44,964 nt of DNA from Ruminococcus sp. (GTDB taxonomy: Bacteria > Bacillota > Clostridia > Oscillospirales > Ruminococcaceae), in NCBI GenBank assembly GCA_016288815.1, contig JAEELF010000050.1, positions 1 through 44,964 of the forward strand, written 5' to 3'. The notes beneath the pieces were generated by a model that made no database searches, was not told the origin of the DNA, and saw only the letters and a program-made list of their open reading frames with translations. This document shows, piece by piece, positions 35,657-43,195 of the stretch. Numbering within the stretch: position 1 is the first letter of the stretch; each line of letters starts with the position of its first letter. A program made the position numbers and the translations under genes.

Positions 35657-35736
35657 CGTTTTCAGCGCGGGGGAGTGAGTTTCCCTGCGGCTGAAAAGCA
35701 TATCACCGAGCCATTGCGGCTCGGTGATGTTTTTTT
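35657..35736 (+). terminator. Tandem hairpins with second terminator
   Basis: A TTTTCAGC / GCTGAAAA hairpin with inner GC-rich pairing (about 35659-35698) is followed by ATCACCGAGCC - ATTGC - GGCTCGGTGAT (35702-35728) and a run of seven T. The second stem contains the same ACCGAGCC/GGCTCGGT core as the minus-strand terminators at 3372-3397 and 36159-36184. Confidence 0.75.
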
Positions 35737-35761
35737 ATGTCCTGCCCGCGCGGACGTCTGC

Positions 35762-36022
35762 TCAACGGCGTCTGGAGATCTCCTCGTATTTGCGCTTGGT
35801 TGCCATGCCGCCGCGGATATGCCGCTCCTGCTTGTTTATCTCGAGAATGTTCTTGACCTGCGTGTAGAGCGGTGGGTCCTCGCGGCGCAGTCGCTCGCTG
35901 ACGTCCTTATGTACCGTGCTTTTGCTTATCCCGAACCTTTTGGCGGCGGCGCGCACTGTTGCGCGGTGCTCGATGATGTACTGACCGAGTATCACCGCAC
36001 GCTCATTTGGCTGCAGCTTCAT
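35762..36022 (-). CDS. spoIIID: Sporulation transcriptional regulator SpoIIID
   Basis: The 86-residue product matches SpoIIID: an N-terminal helix-turn-helix (VRAAAKRFGISKSTVHKDVSE) and the C-terminal HIRGGMATKRKYEE basic segment. SpoIIID is a DNA-binding regulator acting in the mother cell during endospore formation. The ATG at 36022 is preferred over the GTG at 36031 because AAGGGGTGAT overlaps the latter. It is a single gene. The upstream stretch has CATATACTTT that could be a sporulation-sigma -10 box, which is weak evidence. Confidence 0.93.
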   Translation of the reverse strand: MKLQPNERAVILGQYIIEHRATVRAAAKRFGISKSTVHKDVSERLRREDPPLYTQVKNILEINKQERHIRGGMATKRKYEEISRRR

Positions 36023-36119
36023 AAATATCACCCCTTGAAGATTTATGCTCCGTAAAGTATATGAGCGTTAAGGGGGAGAAAATGCGCGTGCAGACCGCTT
36101 ATGCGATAAAAAAGCCACA

Positions 36120-36214
36120 GCGAGGGGGCGCCCTCTCTGGCGGGACGCGGCAAAAAATACCGAGCCCGTATTTTCAGGCTCGGTGACCCGCTTATTCCGT
36201 TAAGGGAAGCTGAC
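36120..36214 (-). repeat. 95-bp two-hairpin element, copy B
   Basis: This matches copy A (3334-3427) from the GAGGGGG hairpin through the spacer GGCGGGACGCGGCAAAAAAT, the ACCGAGCC/GGCTCGGT hairpin and the tail ending TTAAGGGAAGCTGAC. The first hairpin keeps its pairing despite changes (CAGCGAGGG with CCCTCTCTG here, CCGAGGGG with CCCCTCGG in copy A). It lies 30 bp after the stop of the reverse transcriptase gene. Confidence 0.75.
36152..36184 (-). terminator. Terminator of the reverse transcriptase gene
   Basis: Minus strand ACCGAGCC - loop of ten - GGCTCGGT followed by ATTTTTT, inside element copy B, 60 bp after the stop codon. Confidence 0.85.
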
Positions 36215-36243
36215 TAACGCTGCGGCTGTCCGGTATTTCTTAT

Positions 36244-37446
36244 TCATTCCTGCTTCTCAAAGGCATAATACTCGTGTACCAGACTGCGCAGCCCGAGCCG
36301 CTTCATGTCTTCGTAGCGGACGTTGAAGCGCGCTTTGGTTCGGGTGTCGCTTATCAGGTAGCGCACGCAGTCCTGCGCGTAGAGGTCGATAGCGTGCAGG
36401 CTCTCGGTGGTGTTGATGACCGAGAAGAACCAGAAGCTCCACGTCAGTTCGTTGTCACCGGCGCTCTCGAGGAGCTTTCTGTTGAAAATGCGTATGAACG
36501 CTGACGCTGCCTTTTCGCCGCTGAGTCCGCTGCGTATGCGCCAGCGCCGGAGCGCGTTCGCCTTGCGGCGCATTTTGTGCTTGAGCTTCATAACGGTCAC
36601 GGGGGCGATGTCGATGATGCCGCTCCGGCAGGAGAAACCGAGGAACGTCCAGCCGCCGTCGGGCTCGCCGAAGAGCTCCTTGTCGGGGTTGAGCGAGAGC
36701 CCGCGCTCCGCAAGTATCTCCCGTATCTTTTCGGCGTGGGCACGGACTTCATCGGCAGTCTCGGCAAAGAGTATAACGTCGTCGGAGTAGCGGGCGTAGA
36801 TCACTCTGCGCTCCTCGAAGTATCTGTCCATGTCACGCAGATAGAGGTTCGCGAAGAATGCCGACAGCGGCGTCCCTGCCATTATGCCCTTGTCCTCGGT
36901 GATGATCTTCCCGCCGCATATGACCTCCGGCTCGGTCAGCAGTCCGCGCAGGAAAATGTACAGACGCTCGTCTCCGCGGGTGATCTCCTCGATCATCGGC
37001 AGCAGCTTATCCACCGGGACGGAGTTGAAGTAGTTCGAGATGTCCGCCTTGTAGGAGTACATCTTCCCGATACCGCGGACGGAAGTCAGCGCGCGGACGG
37101 CGTCCTTCGCCGATCTGCCGGGGCGGAATGAGTACAGCCCGCTGCTCATCATGCCGTCGTACTCCCTGATGAGCAGGTACGTCAGCAGCTTCATCACCAT
37201 GTTTTCCGCGCGGGGGTAGGTGTAGACCGTGCGCTTCTTCGACGTGCTCAGCTTGCTTATCACAGATTTTTCCGGCAGGGGAAAACGCTCCCCGCGCGAT
37301 ATCCGCTCGCACACCGGCAGGTAGCCCCTGCTGTCGATGAAGCCGCGGAGCTCCTCTGCGAATCTTTTCGGGCACACCAGCGACGTCTTGTACCGCCAGA
37401 ATGCCTCCCATTCCTCAGCGTCGCTGAGCCTGTCCAGCATTGACAT
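36244..37446 (-). CDS. Free-standing reverse transcriptase
   Basis: The 400-residue product is an RT domain protein. Visible motifs are SFRPGRSAKDAV near 106-117, motif A with Asp135 (KADISNYFN), the GIMAGTPLSAFFANLYL template-grip motif (187-203), the catalytic Y220-S-D-D223 box, and the FLGF segment near 268. After the RT core come about 120 residues rich in basic and aromatic positions. There is no recognisable maturase X, HNH, integrase or nitrilase domain and no group II intron boundaries. The motif style is closest to group II-like RTs, with YSDD instead of YADD. The AGGAAGGAGG ribosome-binding site is strong. It lies after the tex/GIY-YIG terminator. Function unknown; defence, DNA repair or retron-like roles are all open. 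Confidence 0.88.
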   Translation of the reverse strand: MSMLDRLSDAEEWEAFWRYKTSLVCPKRFAEELRGFIDSRGYLPVCERISRGERFPLPEKSVISKLSTSKKRTVYTYPRAENMVMKLLTYLLIREYDGMMSSGLYSFRPGRSAKDAVRALTSVRGIGKMYSYKADISNYFNSVPVDKLLPMIEEITRGDERLYIFLRGLLTEPEVICGGKIITEDKGIMAGTPLSAFFANLYLRDMDRYFEERRVIYARYSDDVILFAETADEVRAHAEKIREILAERGLSLNPDKELFGEPDGGWTFLGFSCRSGIIDIAPVTVMKLKHKMRRKANALRRWRIRSGLSGEKAASAFIRIFNRKLLESAGDNELTWSFWFFSVINTTESLHAIDLYAQDCVRYLISDTRTKARFNVRYEDMKRLGLRSLVHEYYAFEKQE

Positions 37447-37473
37447 TCCTCTGCCTCCTTCCTGTGATATCTG

Positions 37474-37502
37474 AAAAAAGGGCCTCCCCTTTGGTGACCC
37501 TT
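37474..37502 (-). terminator. Terminator between the GIY-YIG and RT genes
   Basis: Minus strand AAGGGTC - 11-base loop - GGCCCTT followed by TTTT. It would separate most RT expression from the tex transcript. No clear promoter is seen in the remaining approximately 30 bp before the RT start. Confidence 0.7.
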
Positions 37503-37510
37503 CGTTCTTT

Positions 37511-37849
37511 TCATTTTTTCCCGCTGAGCACGTCAGCGTACTCAGCTGCCGGTACGCGAGAATATTTCTCCGCTGTCTCTCCGCCGAAGACCTCCGCGAG
37601 ACCTGCGCCCGCGATGAGCTCGTCCTTGCGGCTTCGGGGGAGCTTTTTCAGCGCTGCTTCGAGCTTTGAAGCCGTGCTCCTGTCGGGAGCGCTCCACAGT
37701 GCCTCTATGGACAGAACCTCGTGCGAGCGCGTGAACTTCGCTCCCTTCTCCGACCTGCCGGCGTGCTCGCTCATGCGGCGGCGCACATCGGTCGTGATAC
37801 CGGTGTACAGCACGTCCGGTCGGCAGCGGATGATGTAGATATAGTACAT
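37511..37849 (-). CDS. GIY-YIG domain protein (YhbQ/UPF0213 type)
   Basis: The 112-residue product opens MYYIYIIRC and continues VLYTGITTDVRRRMSEH, the GIY-YIG nuclease core with its downstream Arg, followed by a Lys/Ala-rich helical part. These small proteins are predicted DNA nucleases linked to repair, but the biochemical role is uncertain. Its start overlaps the tex stop (TAATG), so translation is coupled. Confidence 0.9.
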   Translation of the reverse strand: MYYIYIIRCRPDVLYTGITTDVRRRMSEHAGRSEKGAKFTRSHEVLSIEALWSAPDRSTASKLEAALKKLPRSRKDELIAGAGLAEVFGGETAEKYSRVPAAEYADVLSGKK

Positions 37850-40119
37850 TACTTCTGCTTGATACGGAAGCTGCTGTTGTGCAGCTTGGTGGCGTCGAAG
37901 CCCTTGGGCTTGCCGGCGCTCGGCTTCTTGCTGCGCGGCTTTTCGGAGCGCTGCTTCTTTTCCTCCTCGTCGTTCAGACGCATGGTGAGGGAGATACGGT
38001 TACGCTTGACGTCAACGTCGAGCACGCGCACCTTTACGACCTCGCCGACCTTTACCGCCTCGAGCGGGTGCTTGATGTAGCGGTTGCAGAGCTGCGAGAT
38101 GTGGACAAGTCCGTCCTCGTGCACGCCGATGTCAACGAAGGCGCCGAAGTCGATGATGTTGCGGACTGTTCCCACGAGCTCCATGCCGGGCTTGAGATCC
38201 TTTATCTCCATGATGTCGCCGCTGCGCAGGAGAGGTGCGGGGAGCTCGTCACGGAGGTCGCGTCCGGGCTTTTTGAGCTCGCCGATGATGTCGGTCAGCG
38301 TGGGGACGCCTATGCCGAGGGTCGAGCTTATCTTCTCGATACCGATAGAATCGGCTTTTTCGGTGATACCGGCTGCGCCGCCGTTCTGCACGTCAGTGAG
38401 CGTGAAGCCGCACTCGTTAAGCAGCGACGATGCTGCTTCGTAGCTCTCGGGGTGGACGGCTGTGTTGTCGAGCGGGTTCTTTCCGCCGCGCACTCTCAGG
38501 AAGCCCGCGCACTGCTCGAATGCCTTCTTGCCGAGCTTCGGGACCTTCAGGAGCTCCCTGCGGTCACTGAATCTGCCGTTCTCCTCGCGGTATGCGACGA
38601 TGTTCTTCGCAACGGTAGCGTTTATGCCTGCAATGTACGAGAGCAGCGAATGTGAGGCTGTGTTCAGGTCAACGCCGACCGAGTTAACACAGTCCTCGAC
38701 TACTCCGCCGAGCGCCTCGCTCATGCGTGCCTGCGGCATATCGTGCTGGTACTGTCCCACGCCGATAGCCTTAGGCTCGATCTTTACGAGCTCTGCGAGG
38801 GGGTCCTGCAAACGGCGTGCGATCGAGATCGCGCCGCGTATCGAAACGTCGTACTCCGGGAATTCCTCCGCAGCGACCTTGGAAGCCGAATACACCGACG
38901 CTCCAGCCTCGCTGACTACCATGTAGCTGACCTTCTGTGGTATCTCCTTGATGATGTCCGCAGTGAAGCTCTCGGTCTCGCGGGACGCAGTTCCGTTGCC
39001 GATTGAGATGACGTCAACGTGGTATTTCTCGATGAACTGCTTGACCTTCTTCTTTGCCGCCTCGACTGCCCCTGCGGAGCCGACGGGGTAGATTATCGCG
39101 GTGTCGAGCACCTTGCCTGTGCCGTCGATGACTGCGGTCTTGCAGCCGTGGGCATAGCCGGGGTCAAGTCCGAGTATAACACTGCTCCTGAGCGGCGGCT
39201 GGAGGAGCATCTGGCGCAGATTTGCGGCGAAGACCTTTATCGACTCCTCTGCGGCGTTCGCGGTCATCTCGGAGCGTATCTCGCGCTCGATCGACGGGAA
39301 GATGAGTCTCTTGCAGCTGTCTGCGGCTGCCTCGCGGACGAGTTCCCCGCAGGCGTTGTTCTTCTTGATGTATTTGTCGAAAACTATGCCCTGAGCCTCG
39401 GCGTCGTCGAGGACGACGGACACCTTGAGGAAGCCCTCCTTCTCGCCTCTGTCGAGCGCGAGGACGCGGTGGTTTGCCACCTTCGGGATAGGCTCGGCGT
39501 ACTCGTAGTAGTTGATGTAGACGCTCTCAGCCTCGGGGTCGGCAGCCTTGGACACGAGCTGTCCCTTGTCGCCGGCGTAGGCACGGAGCTTTTTGCGGAT
39601 ATCGGCGTCGTCGGAGATGTCCTCTGCGATGATGTCCATTGCGCCCTGAAGTGCGGTCTGGACGTCGGGGACGTTCTTCTCCTCGTTTATGAAAGCCTCG
39701 GCTTCCTTCTCGGGGTCGGTGGAGTCCTCCTGCGCGATGATCATTTCTGCAAGCGGCTCGAGACCGTTCTCGCGGGCGATGCTCGCGCGGGTGCGGCGCT
39801 TCGGCTTGAACGGACGGTAGATGTCCTCGACCTCGACGAGCGTGGTCGCGGCGGAGATCGCTGCTTCGAGCTCGGGGGTCATCTTCTCTTGCTCGGTGAT
39901 CGAGTTGGCGACCTCCTCCTTGCGCTTTTCGAGGTTGCGGAGGTAGGTGAGCCTGTCGGAGAGCTCACGGAGCACCTGATCGTCGAGGGAGCCTGTGAGC
40001 TCCTTGCGGTAACGTGCGATGAAAGGTATGGTCTTGTCGTCGTCGAGGAGGGCGACGGTGTTATCGACCTGCTCCTGGCGGAGTCCGAATTCCTTGGCGA
40101 GTGTTTTGTTGATATCCAT
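37849..40119 (-). CDS. tex: Tex-family RNA-binding transcription accessory protein
   Basis: The 756-residue product shows the full Tex order: N-terminal helical region, YqgF/RNase H-like domain (LGLDPGYAHGCKTAVID near 318), helix-hairpin-helix pairs (about 495-560) and a C-terminal S1 domain (about 650-720; GTVRNIIDFGAFVDIGVHEDG). A Lys/Arg-rich tail follows. Tex binds nucleic acid and associates with transcription. It lies 18 bp after the hydrolase gene and is coupled to the GIY-YIG gene. Confidence 0.95.
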   Translation of the reverse strand: MDINKTLAKEFGLRQEQVDNTVALLDDDKTIPFIARYRKELTGSLDDQVLRELSDRLTYLRNLEKRKEEVANSITEQEKMTPELEAAISAATTLVEVEDIYRPFKPKRRTRASIARENGLEPLAEMIIAQEDSTDPEKEAEAFINEEKNVPDVQTALQGAMDIIAEDISDDADIRKKLRAYAGDKGQLVSKAADPEAESVYINYYEYAEPIPKVANHRVLALDRGEKEGFLKVSVVLDDAEAQGIVFDKYIKKNNACGELVREAAADSCKRLIFPSIEREIRSEMTANAAEESIKVFAANLRQMLLQPPLRSSVILGLDPGYAHGCKTAVIDGTGKVLDTAIIYPVGSAGAVEAAKKKVKQFIEKYHVDVISIGNGTASRETESFTADIIKEIPQKVSYMVVSEAGASVYSASKVAAEEFPEYDVSIRGAISIARRLQDPLAELVKIEPKAIGVGQYQHDMPQARMSEALGGVVEDCVNSVGVDLNTASHSLLSYIAGINATVAKNIVAYREENGRFSDRRELLKVPKLGKKAFEQCAGFLRVRGGKNPLDNTAVHPESYEAASSLLNECGFTLTDVQNGGAAGITEKADSIGIEKISSTLGIGVPTLTDIIGELKKPGRDLRDELPAPLLRSGDIMEIKDLKPGMELVGTVRNIIDFGAFVDIGVHEDGLVHISQLCNRYIKHPLEAVKVGEVVKVRVLDVDVKRNRISLTMRLNDEEEKKQRSEKPRSKKPSAGKPKGFDATKLHNSSFRIKQK

Positions 40120-40137
40120 AGTATTATCCCTTCTGTG

Positions 40138-41091
40138 TCAGTTCATTTCTGCGTTTACCCGGTCGATCCACGAGAACAGCGTTTTGGCGATGTCCTTGTA
40201 GACGTTTATGCTGCCCTGCTCGTGGAGGACGTCGTGCCTCATGCCGTCGAACAGGCGGTGGGAGATGCTCTCATATCCGCTCTTTTCGAGCCTGCGCATT
40301 GCCTTGAAGAATTTCTTCTCCGAGAGCATAACGGGGTCGCTTTTGCCGGAGATGAAGCGTATCGGGAGCGTCGGGTTATTGAGCTTCCAGCCGTGGCTGG
40401 AGTAGGTCTCGCGGAGCAGCCAGAGGATATTCTCGTAGCCGTTGAGGGTGTAGGTGAAGCTGCAGAGCGGGTCGGAGGCGAGTGTCTCTCCCACTGCGGG
40501 GTCGGCGGACATCCACGGGTAGGGCTGCTTTTCGCCGGAGAACTTTTTCCCGTAGGAGGCGGCGTAGGCGTCGCGTATCCTGTCGCTGCGTGTGCGGCTG
40601 CCGGGTTTCCTTGAGGACTCGGACTCGATCGCTCTTACAAAGCCCGAGAACCCGCTGTAGCACGGGCAGCCGAGCACTACGAGCCCGTCGAGCTCTGCGT
40701 CGTGGTCGCGCAGGAAGCACCTTGCACCGAGCGAGCCAAGTCCGTTACCGACCATGAAGTAGGGAAGGTCCGGGTAAGCCTCGCGGGCGATCTTCACGAG
40801 CTGGGCGATGTCGCTGACGAAAGCCTCGCCGCCGTCGCGGAACATAAAGCCGAGGTCGTCCGGGGAAGAAACGCTTCTGCCGTGGCCGCGGCAGTCGTGG
40901 ATAACGGTTATGAAGCCCTCTCCTGCGAGGTAGTCCATGAAGTCGTAATAGCGCTCCTTGTGCTCGTTCATGCCGTGGACTATCTGGACGATGCCGCAGA
41001 CGTTCTCCGACGGTACTGCGATAACGGCTGATATAACAAGCTCATCGAACGATGAGGTAAATTCAAATTCTTTAAGATCTGCGTTGAGCAT
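40138..41091 (-). CDS. Alpha/beta hydrolase (lysophospholipase-like) with altered nucleophile elbow
   Basis: The 317-residue product has the monoglyceride lipase/lysophospholipase fold: IVQIVHGMNEHKERY near 35-49, HDCRGHGRS near 65-73 and a late GKSDPV segment with the acid Asp. The nucleophile elbow, normally GHSMG, reads G115-N-G-L-G119, so the catalytic Ser is Gly117. The start at 41091 has AGGAGG upstream and follows a good promoter. It heads the hydrolase-tex-GIY-YIG run. It may be inactive or use another residue. Confidence 0.85.
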   Translation of the reverse strand: MLNADLKEFEFTSSFDELVISAVIAVPSENVCGIVQIVHGMNEHKERYYDFMDYLAGEGFITVIHDCRGHGRSVSSPDDLGFMFRDGGEAFVSDIAQLVKIAREAYPDLPYFMVGNGLGSLGARCFLRDHDAELDGLVVLGCPCYSGFSGFVRAIESESSRKPGSRTRSDRIRDAYAASYGKKFSGEKQPYPWMSADPAVGETLASDPLCSFTYTLNGYENILWLLRETYSSHGWKLNNPTLPIRFISGKSDPVMLSEKKFFKAMRRLEKSGYESISHRLFDGMRHDVLHEQGSINVYKDIAKTLFSWIDRVNAEMN

Positions 41092-41127
41092 AGCATTCCT
41101 CCTATGGCGTTTTTGCATATCAATACT

Positions 41128-41156
41128 ATTATAACACAGATCTTCACAAAAAGCAA
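41128..41156 (-). promoter_or_regulatory. Promoter of the hydrolase-tex run
   Basis: Minus strand TTGCTT (41156-41151), 17-bp spacer, TATAAT (41133-41128). Confidence 0.7.
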
Positions 41157-41271
41157 GCAAAATGATGTATGGGTTCTCAATTGAAAGCAAGAATGTTTCA
41201 CAGATAATGGGATCCCAAAGGGACGCGGAGTCCGCGCAGGCGACCTTATGCAAGCGGTCTAATGCAAAGGG

Positions 41272-41305
41272 AAAACCTCATTGGGCGTCTACTAAATGGG
41301 GTTTT
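41272..41305. other. Hairpin between divergent promoters
   Basis: AAAACCTCATT (41272-41282) pairs with AATGGGGTTTT (41295-41305), eleven pairs with one G-T. It is the only structure seen between the hydrolase promoter and the T-box promoter, apart from a short GCGGA/TCCGC palindrome near 41225-41236. Confidence 0.6.
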
Positions 41306-41347
41306 GTATCAAATTACCGCTTTATTCAAAAAATCCCGCATACCCCC

Positions 41348-41376
41348 TTGACAAATCCCGGAAACGGTGCTACAAT
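41348..41376 (+). promoter_or_regulatory. Promoter of the asnS T-box transcript
   Basis: TTGACA (41348-41353), 17-bp spacer, TACAAT (41371-41376). Transcription should start near 41383. Confidence 0.85.
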
Positions 41377-41382
41377 ACTTAC

Positions 41383-41633
41383 ATACAAAATGCATTGACG
41401 GAGAGAAGTAGCACGGAATTTCGTTCCCAGAGAGTGCGGGGCAGGTGTGAGCCGCATATCAGAGTCTGTGTGAATAACACTCCCGAGCAGCGAGCCGAAC
41501 GCCGTGTACGGTCAGTAGGGGAGACGTGATCTGTACGTTACAGCAGACAAGAGTGACCGCACTTGCGGTAATTCAGGTGGTACCACGGAAGTATTGCTAT
41601 GCTCCCGTCCTGTTATGGGACGGGAGCTTTTTT
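41383..41633 (+). promoter_or_regulatory. T-box leader for asnS (asparagine)
   Basis: The leader has the GAGAGAAGTAGCACGG stem I start, an AGAGAG-type element, a distal GGTGTGAGCC segment, CAGTAGGGGAGACG...CGTTA and the invariant T-box AGGTGGTACCACGG (41575-41588), which pairs with the uncharged tRNA acceptor end. A terminator CTCCCGTCC/GGACGGGAG with T-run (41602-41633) follows. The likely specifier is AAC (Asn) at 41498-41500 in GCCGAACGCC, matching the downstream asnS. Lack of charged tRNA-Asn should turn on the gene. Confidence 0.92.
41602..41633 (+). terminator. T-box terminator hairpin
   Basis: CTCCCGTCC - TGTTATGG region - GGACGGGAG followed by six T. It is mutually exclusive with the antiterminator built on the T-box sequence. 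Confidence 0.92.
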
Positions 41634-41674
41634 CGTCCTGAGAACCTTATATTTCTGAAAGGCAGGAAAAAACT

Positions 41675-43045
41675 ATGAAGCACATCGACATCAAGGAGAT
41701 AACCTCCTCCGCTGACTTCGTCGGCAAAGAGGTAACGGTCTGCGGCTGGGTGCGCACCTCGCGCAATTCCAAGAGCGTCGCTTTCGTTGAGCTCAACGAC
41801 GGCACCTCGCTGAAGAACATCCAGGTCGTAGTTGAGAAGGGCGAATCTGATTACAAGGAGCCCCGCGTTGGTACGTCCGTGAAGGTGACGGGAAATGTCG
41901 TTGCGGGACGAAATAACACTGTCGAGATCAATACTGTTCCGGAAAACATCACAGTCCTCGGCGAGTGCCCGACAGATTATCCCCTCCAGAAGAAGGGACA
42001 TACCCTCGAATTCCTCCGCTCTATGCCTCACCTCCGCGGCAGAACGAATACCTTCAACGCTGTATGGCGCGTGCGTTCCGTTCTTGCGGCTGCGATACAC
42101 GAGTACTTCCAGAAGAACAACTATGTGTACATCAACACTCCGCTCATCACCGGCAGCGACTGCGAGGGCGCGGGCGAGATGTTCACCGTAACTACAAACG
42201 GCTTCACCCAGGACTACAAGACCGAGGAGGAGTACTACGCGAATGACTTCTTCGGCAGAAAGGCGGGACTTTCCGTTTCGGGTCAGCTCGAGGGCGAGAT
42301 GGCTGCTATGGCTATGGGCAAGATATACACATTCGGTCCGAGCTTCCGCGCAGAGAACTCCAATACCCCCAAGCACCTCGCTGAGTTCTGGCACATCGAG
42401 CCCGAGGTGGCTTTCATGGAGCTCGATGACGTTATCGGGCTCGCTGAGGATATGCTGAAATACGTTATCCGCAAGCTGCTCGATACCTGTCCGGACGAGG
42501 TGGCATTCTTCGATGCGCACTTCGAGAAGGGTCTGAAGGACAGACTTGAGGAGCTCATCTCCCATGAGTTCGGCAGAGTTACCTACACTGAGGCTATAAA
42601 GCTTCTCAAGGAGTCAGGCGAGAACTTCGTTTACCCCGTTGAGTGGGGCTGCGATCTCCAGACCGAGCACGAGAGATATATCTCCGAGAAGGTCTTCGGC
42701 AAGGCTGTTTTCGTTACAGATTACCCCAAGGAGATAAAGTCCTTCTACATGAAGCAGAACCCCGACGGCAAGACCGTTGCGGCTGTTGATCTGCTCGTTC
42801 CGGGCGTCGGCGAGATAATCGGCGGCAGTGAGCGTGAGTACGACTACGACAAGCTCGTCGCGGCTATGAAGGAGAGAAATATGAACCTCGACCTCTACTC
42901 CGACTACCTCGACCTCCGCAAGTACGGCAGCGTACCGCACGGCGGCTTTGGTCTCGGCTTCGAGAGACTCATCATGTACACGACGGGTATGGCTAATATC
43001 CGCGACGTTATCCTCTTCCCGAGGACGGTAGGGTCTATCAGATAA
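41675..43045 (+). CDS. asnS: Asparaginyl-tRNA synthetase
   Basis: The 456-residue product has an N-terminal OB-fold anticodon-binding domain (VTVCGWVRTSRNSKSVAFVE) and a class II catalytic core with motif 2 (TFGPSFRAENSNTPKHLAEFWHIEPE region) and motif 3 (GGFGLGFERLIMYTTG). It charges tRNA-Asn with asparagine. The motif set and the AAC T-box upstream both support Asn rather than Asp. The asnA gene follows 150 bp downstream. Confidence 0.97.
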   Translation: MKHIDIKEITSSADFVGKEVTVCGWVRTSRNSKSVAFVELNDGTSLKNIQVVVEKGESDYKEPRVGTSVKVTGNVVAGRNNTVEINTVPENITVLGECPTDYPLQKKGHTLEFLRSMPHLRGRTNTFNAVWRVRSVLAAAIHEYFQKNNYVYINTPLITGSDCEGAGEMFTVTTNGFTQDYKTEEEYYANDFFGRKAGLSVSGQLEGEMAAMAMGKIYTFGPSFRAENSNTPKHLAEFWHIEPEVAFMELDDVIGLAEDMLKYVIRKLLDTCPDEVAFFDAHFEKGLKDRLEELISHEFGRVTYTEAIKLLKESGENFVYPVEWGCDLQTEHERYISEKVFGKAVFVTDYPKEIKSFYMKQNPDGKTVAAVDLLVPGVGEIIGGSEREYDYDKLVAAMKERNMNLDLYSDYLDLRKYGSVPHGGFGLGFERLIMYTTGMANIRDVILFPRTVGSIR

Positions 43046-43195
43046 CAGAGGACATATGCAGGGGACGGTGCCTACATCGCCCCGCATTATCACAGGATCC
43101 CCGGGCGGAAGCTGAGTTCCGCCGTAATAAAGTACAGCACATCAGCCGTCAATGGCGCCGGTCGATGTTTAATTTTCAAGTAAAGGAATGATACT

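Noticed and set aside
36095..36199. CCGCTTAT direct repeats flanking element copy B as target-site duplications
   Set aside because: The 8-base match is imperfectly placed relative to the element edges and copy A has no equivalent; chance is likely.
36061..37510. Retron or diversity-generating retroelement around the RT
   Set aside because: No msr/msd-like inverted-repeat RNA directly upstream, no template/variable repeat pair and no accessory protein were found; the RT lacks DGR-style motif residues.
39019..40614. A 531-residue plus-strand open frame opposite tex and the hydrolase
   Set aside because: Low-complexity Val/Glu/Leu composition without motifs; the minus-strand Tex protein is clearly the real gene.
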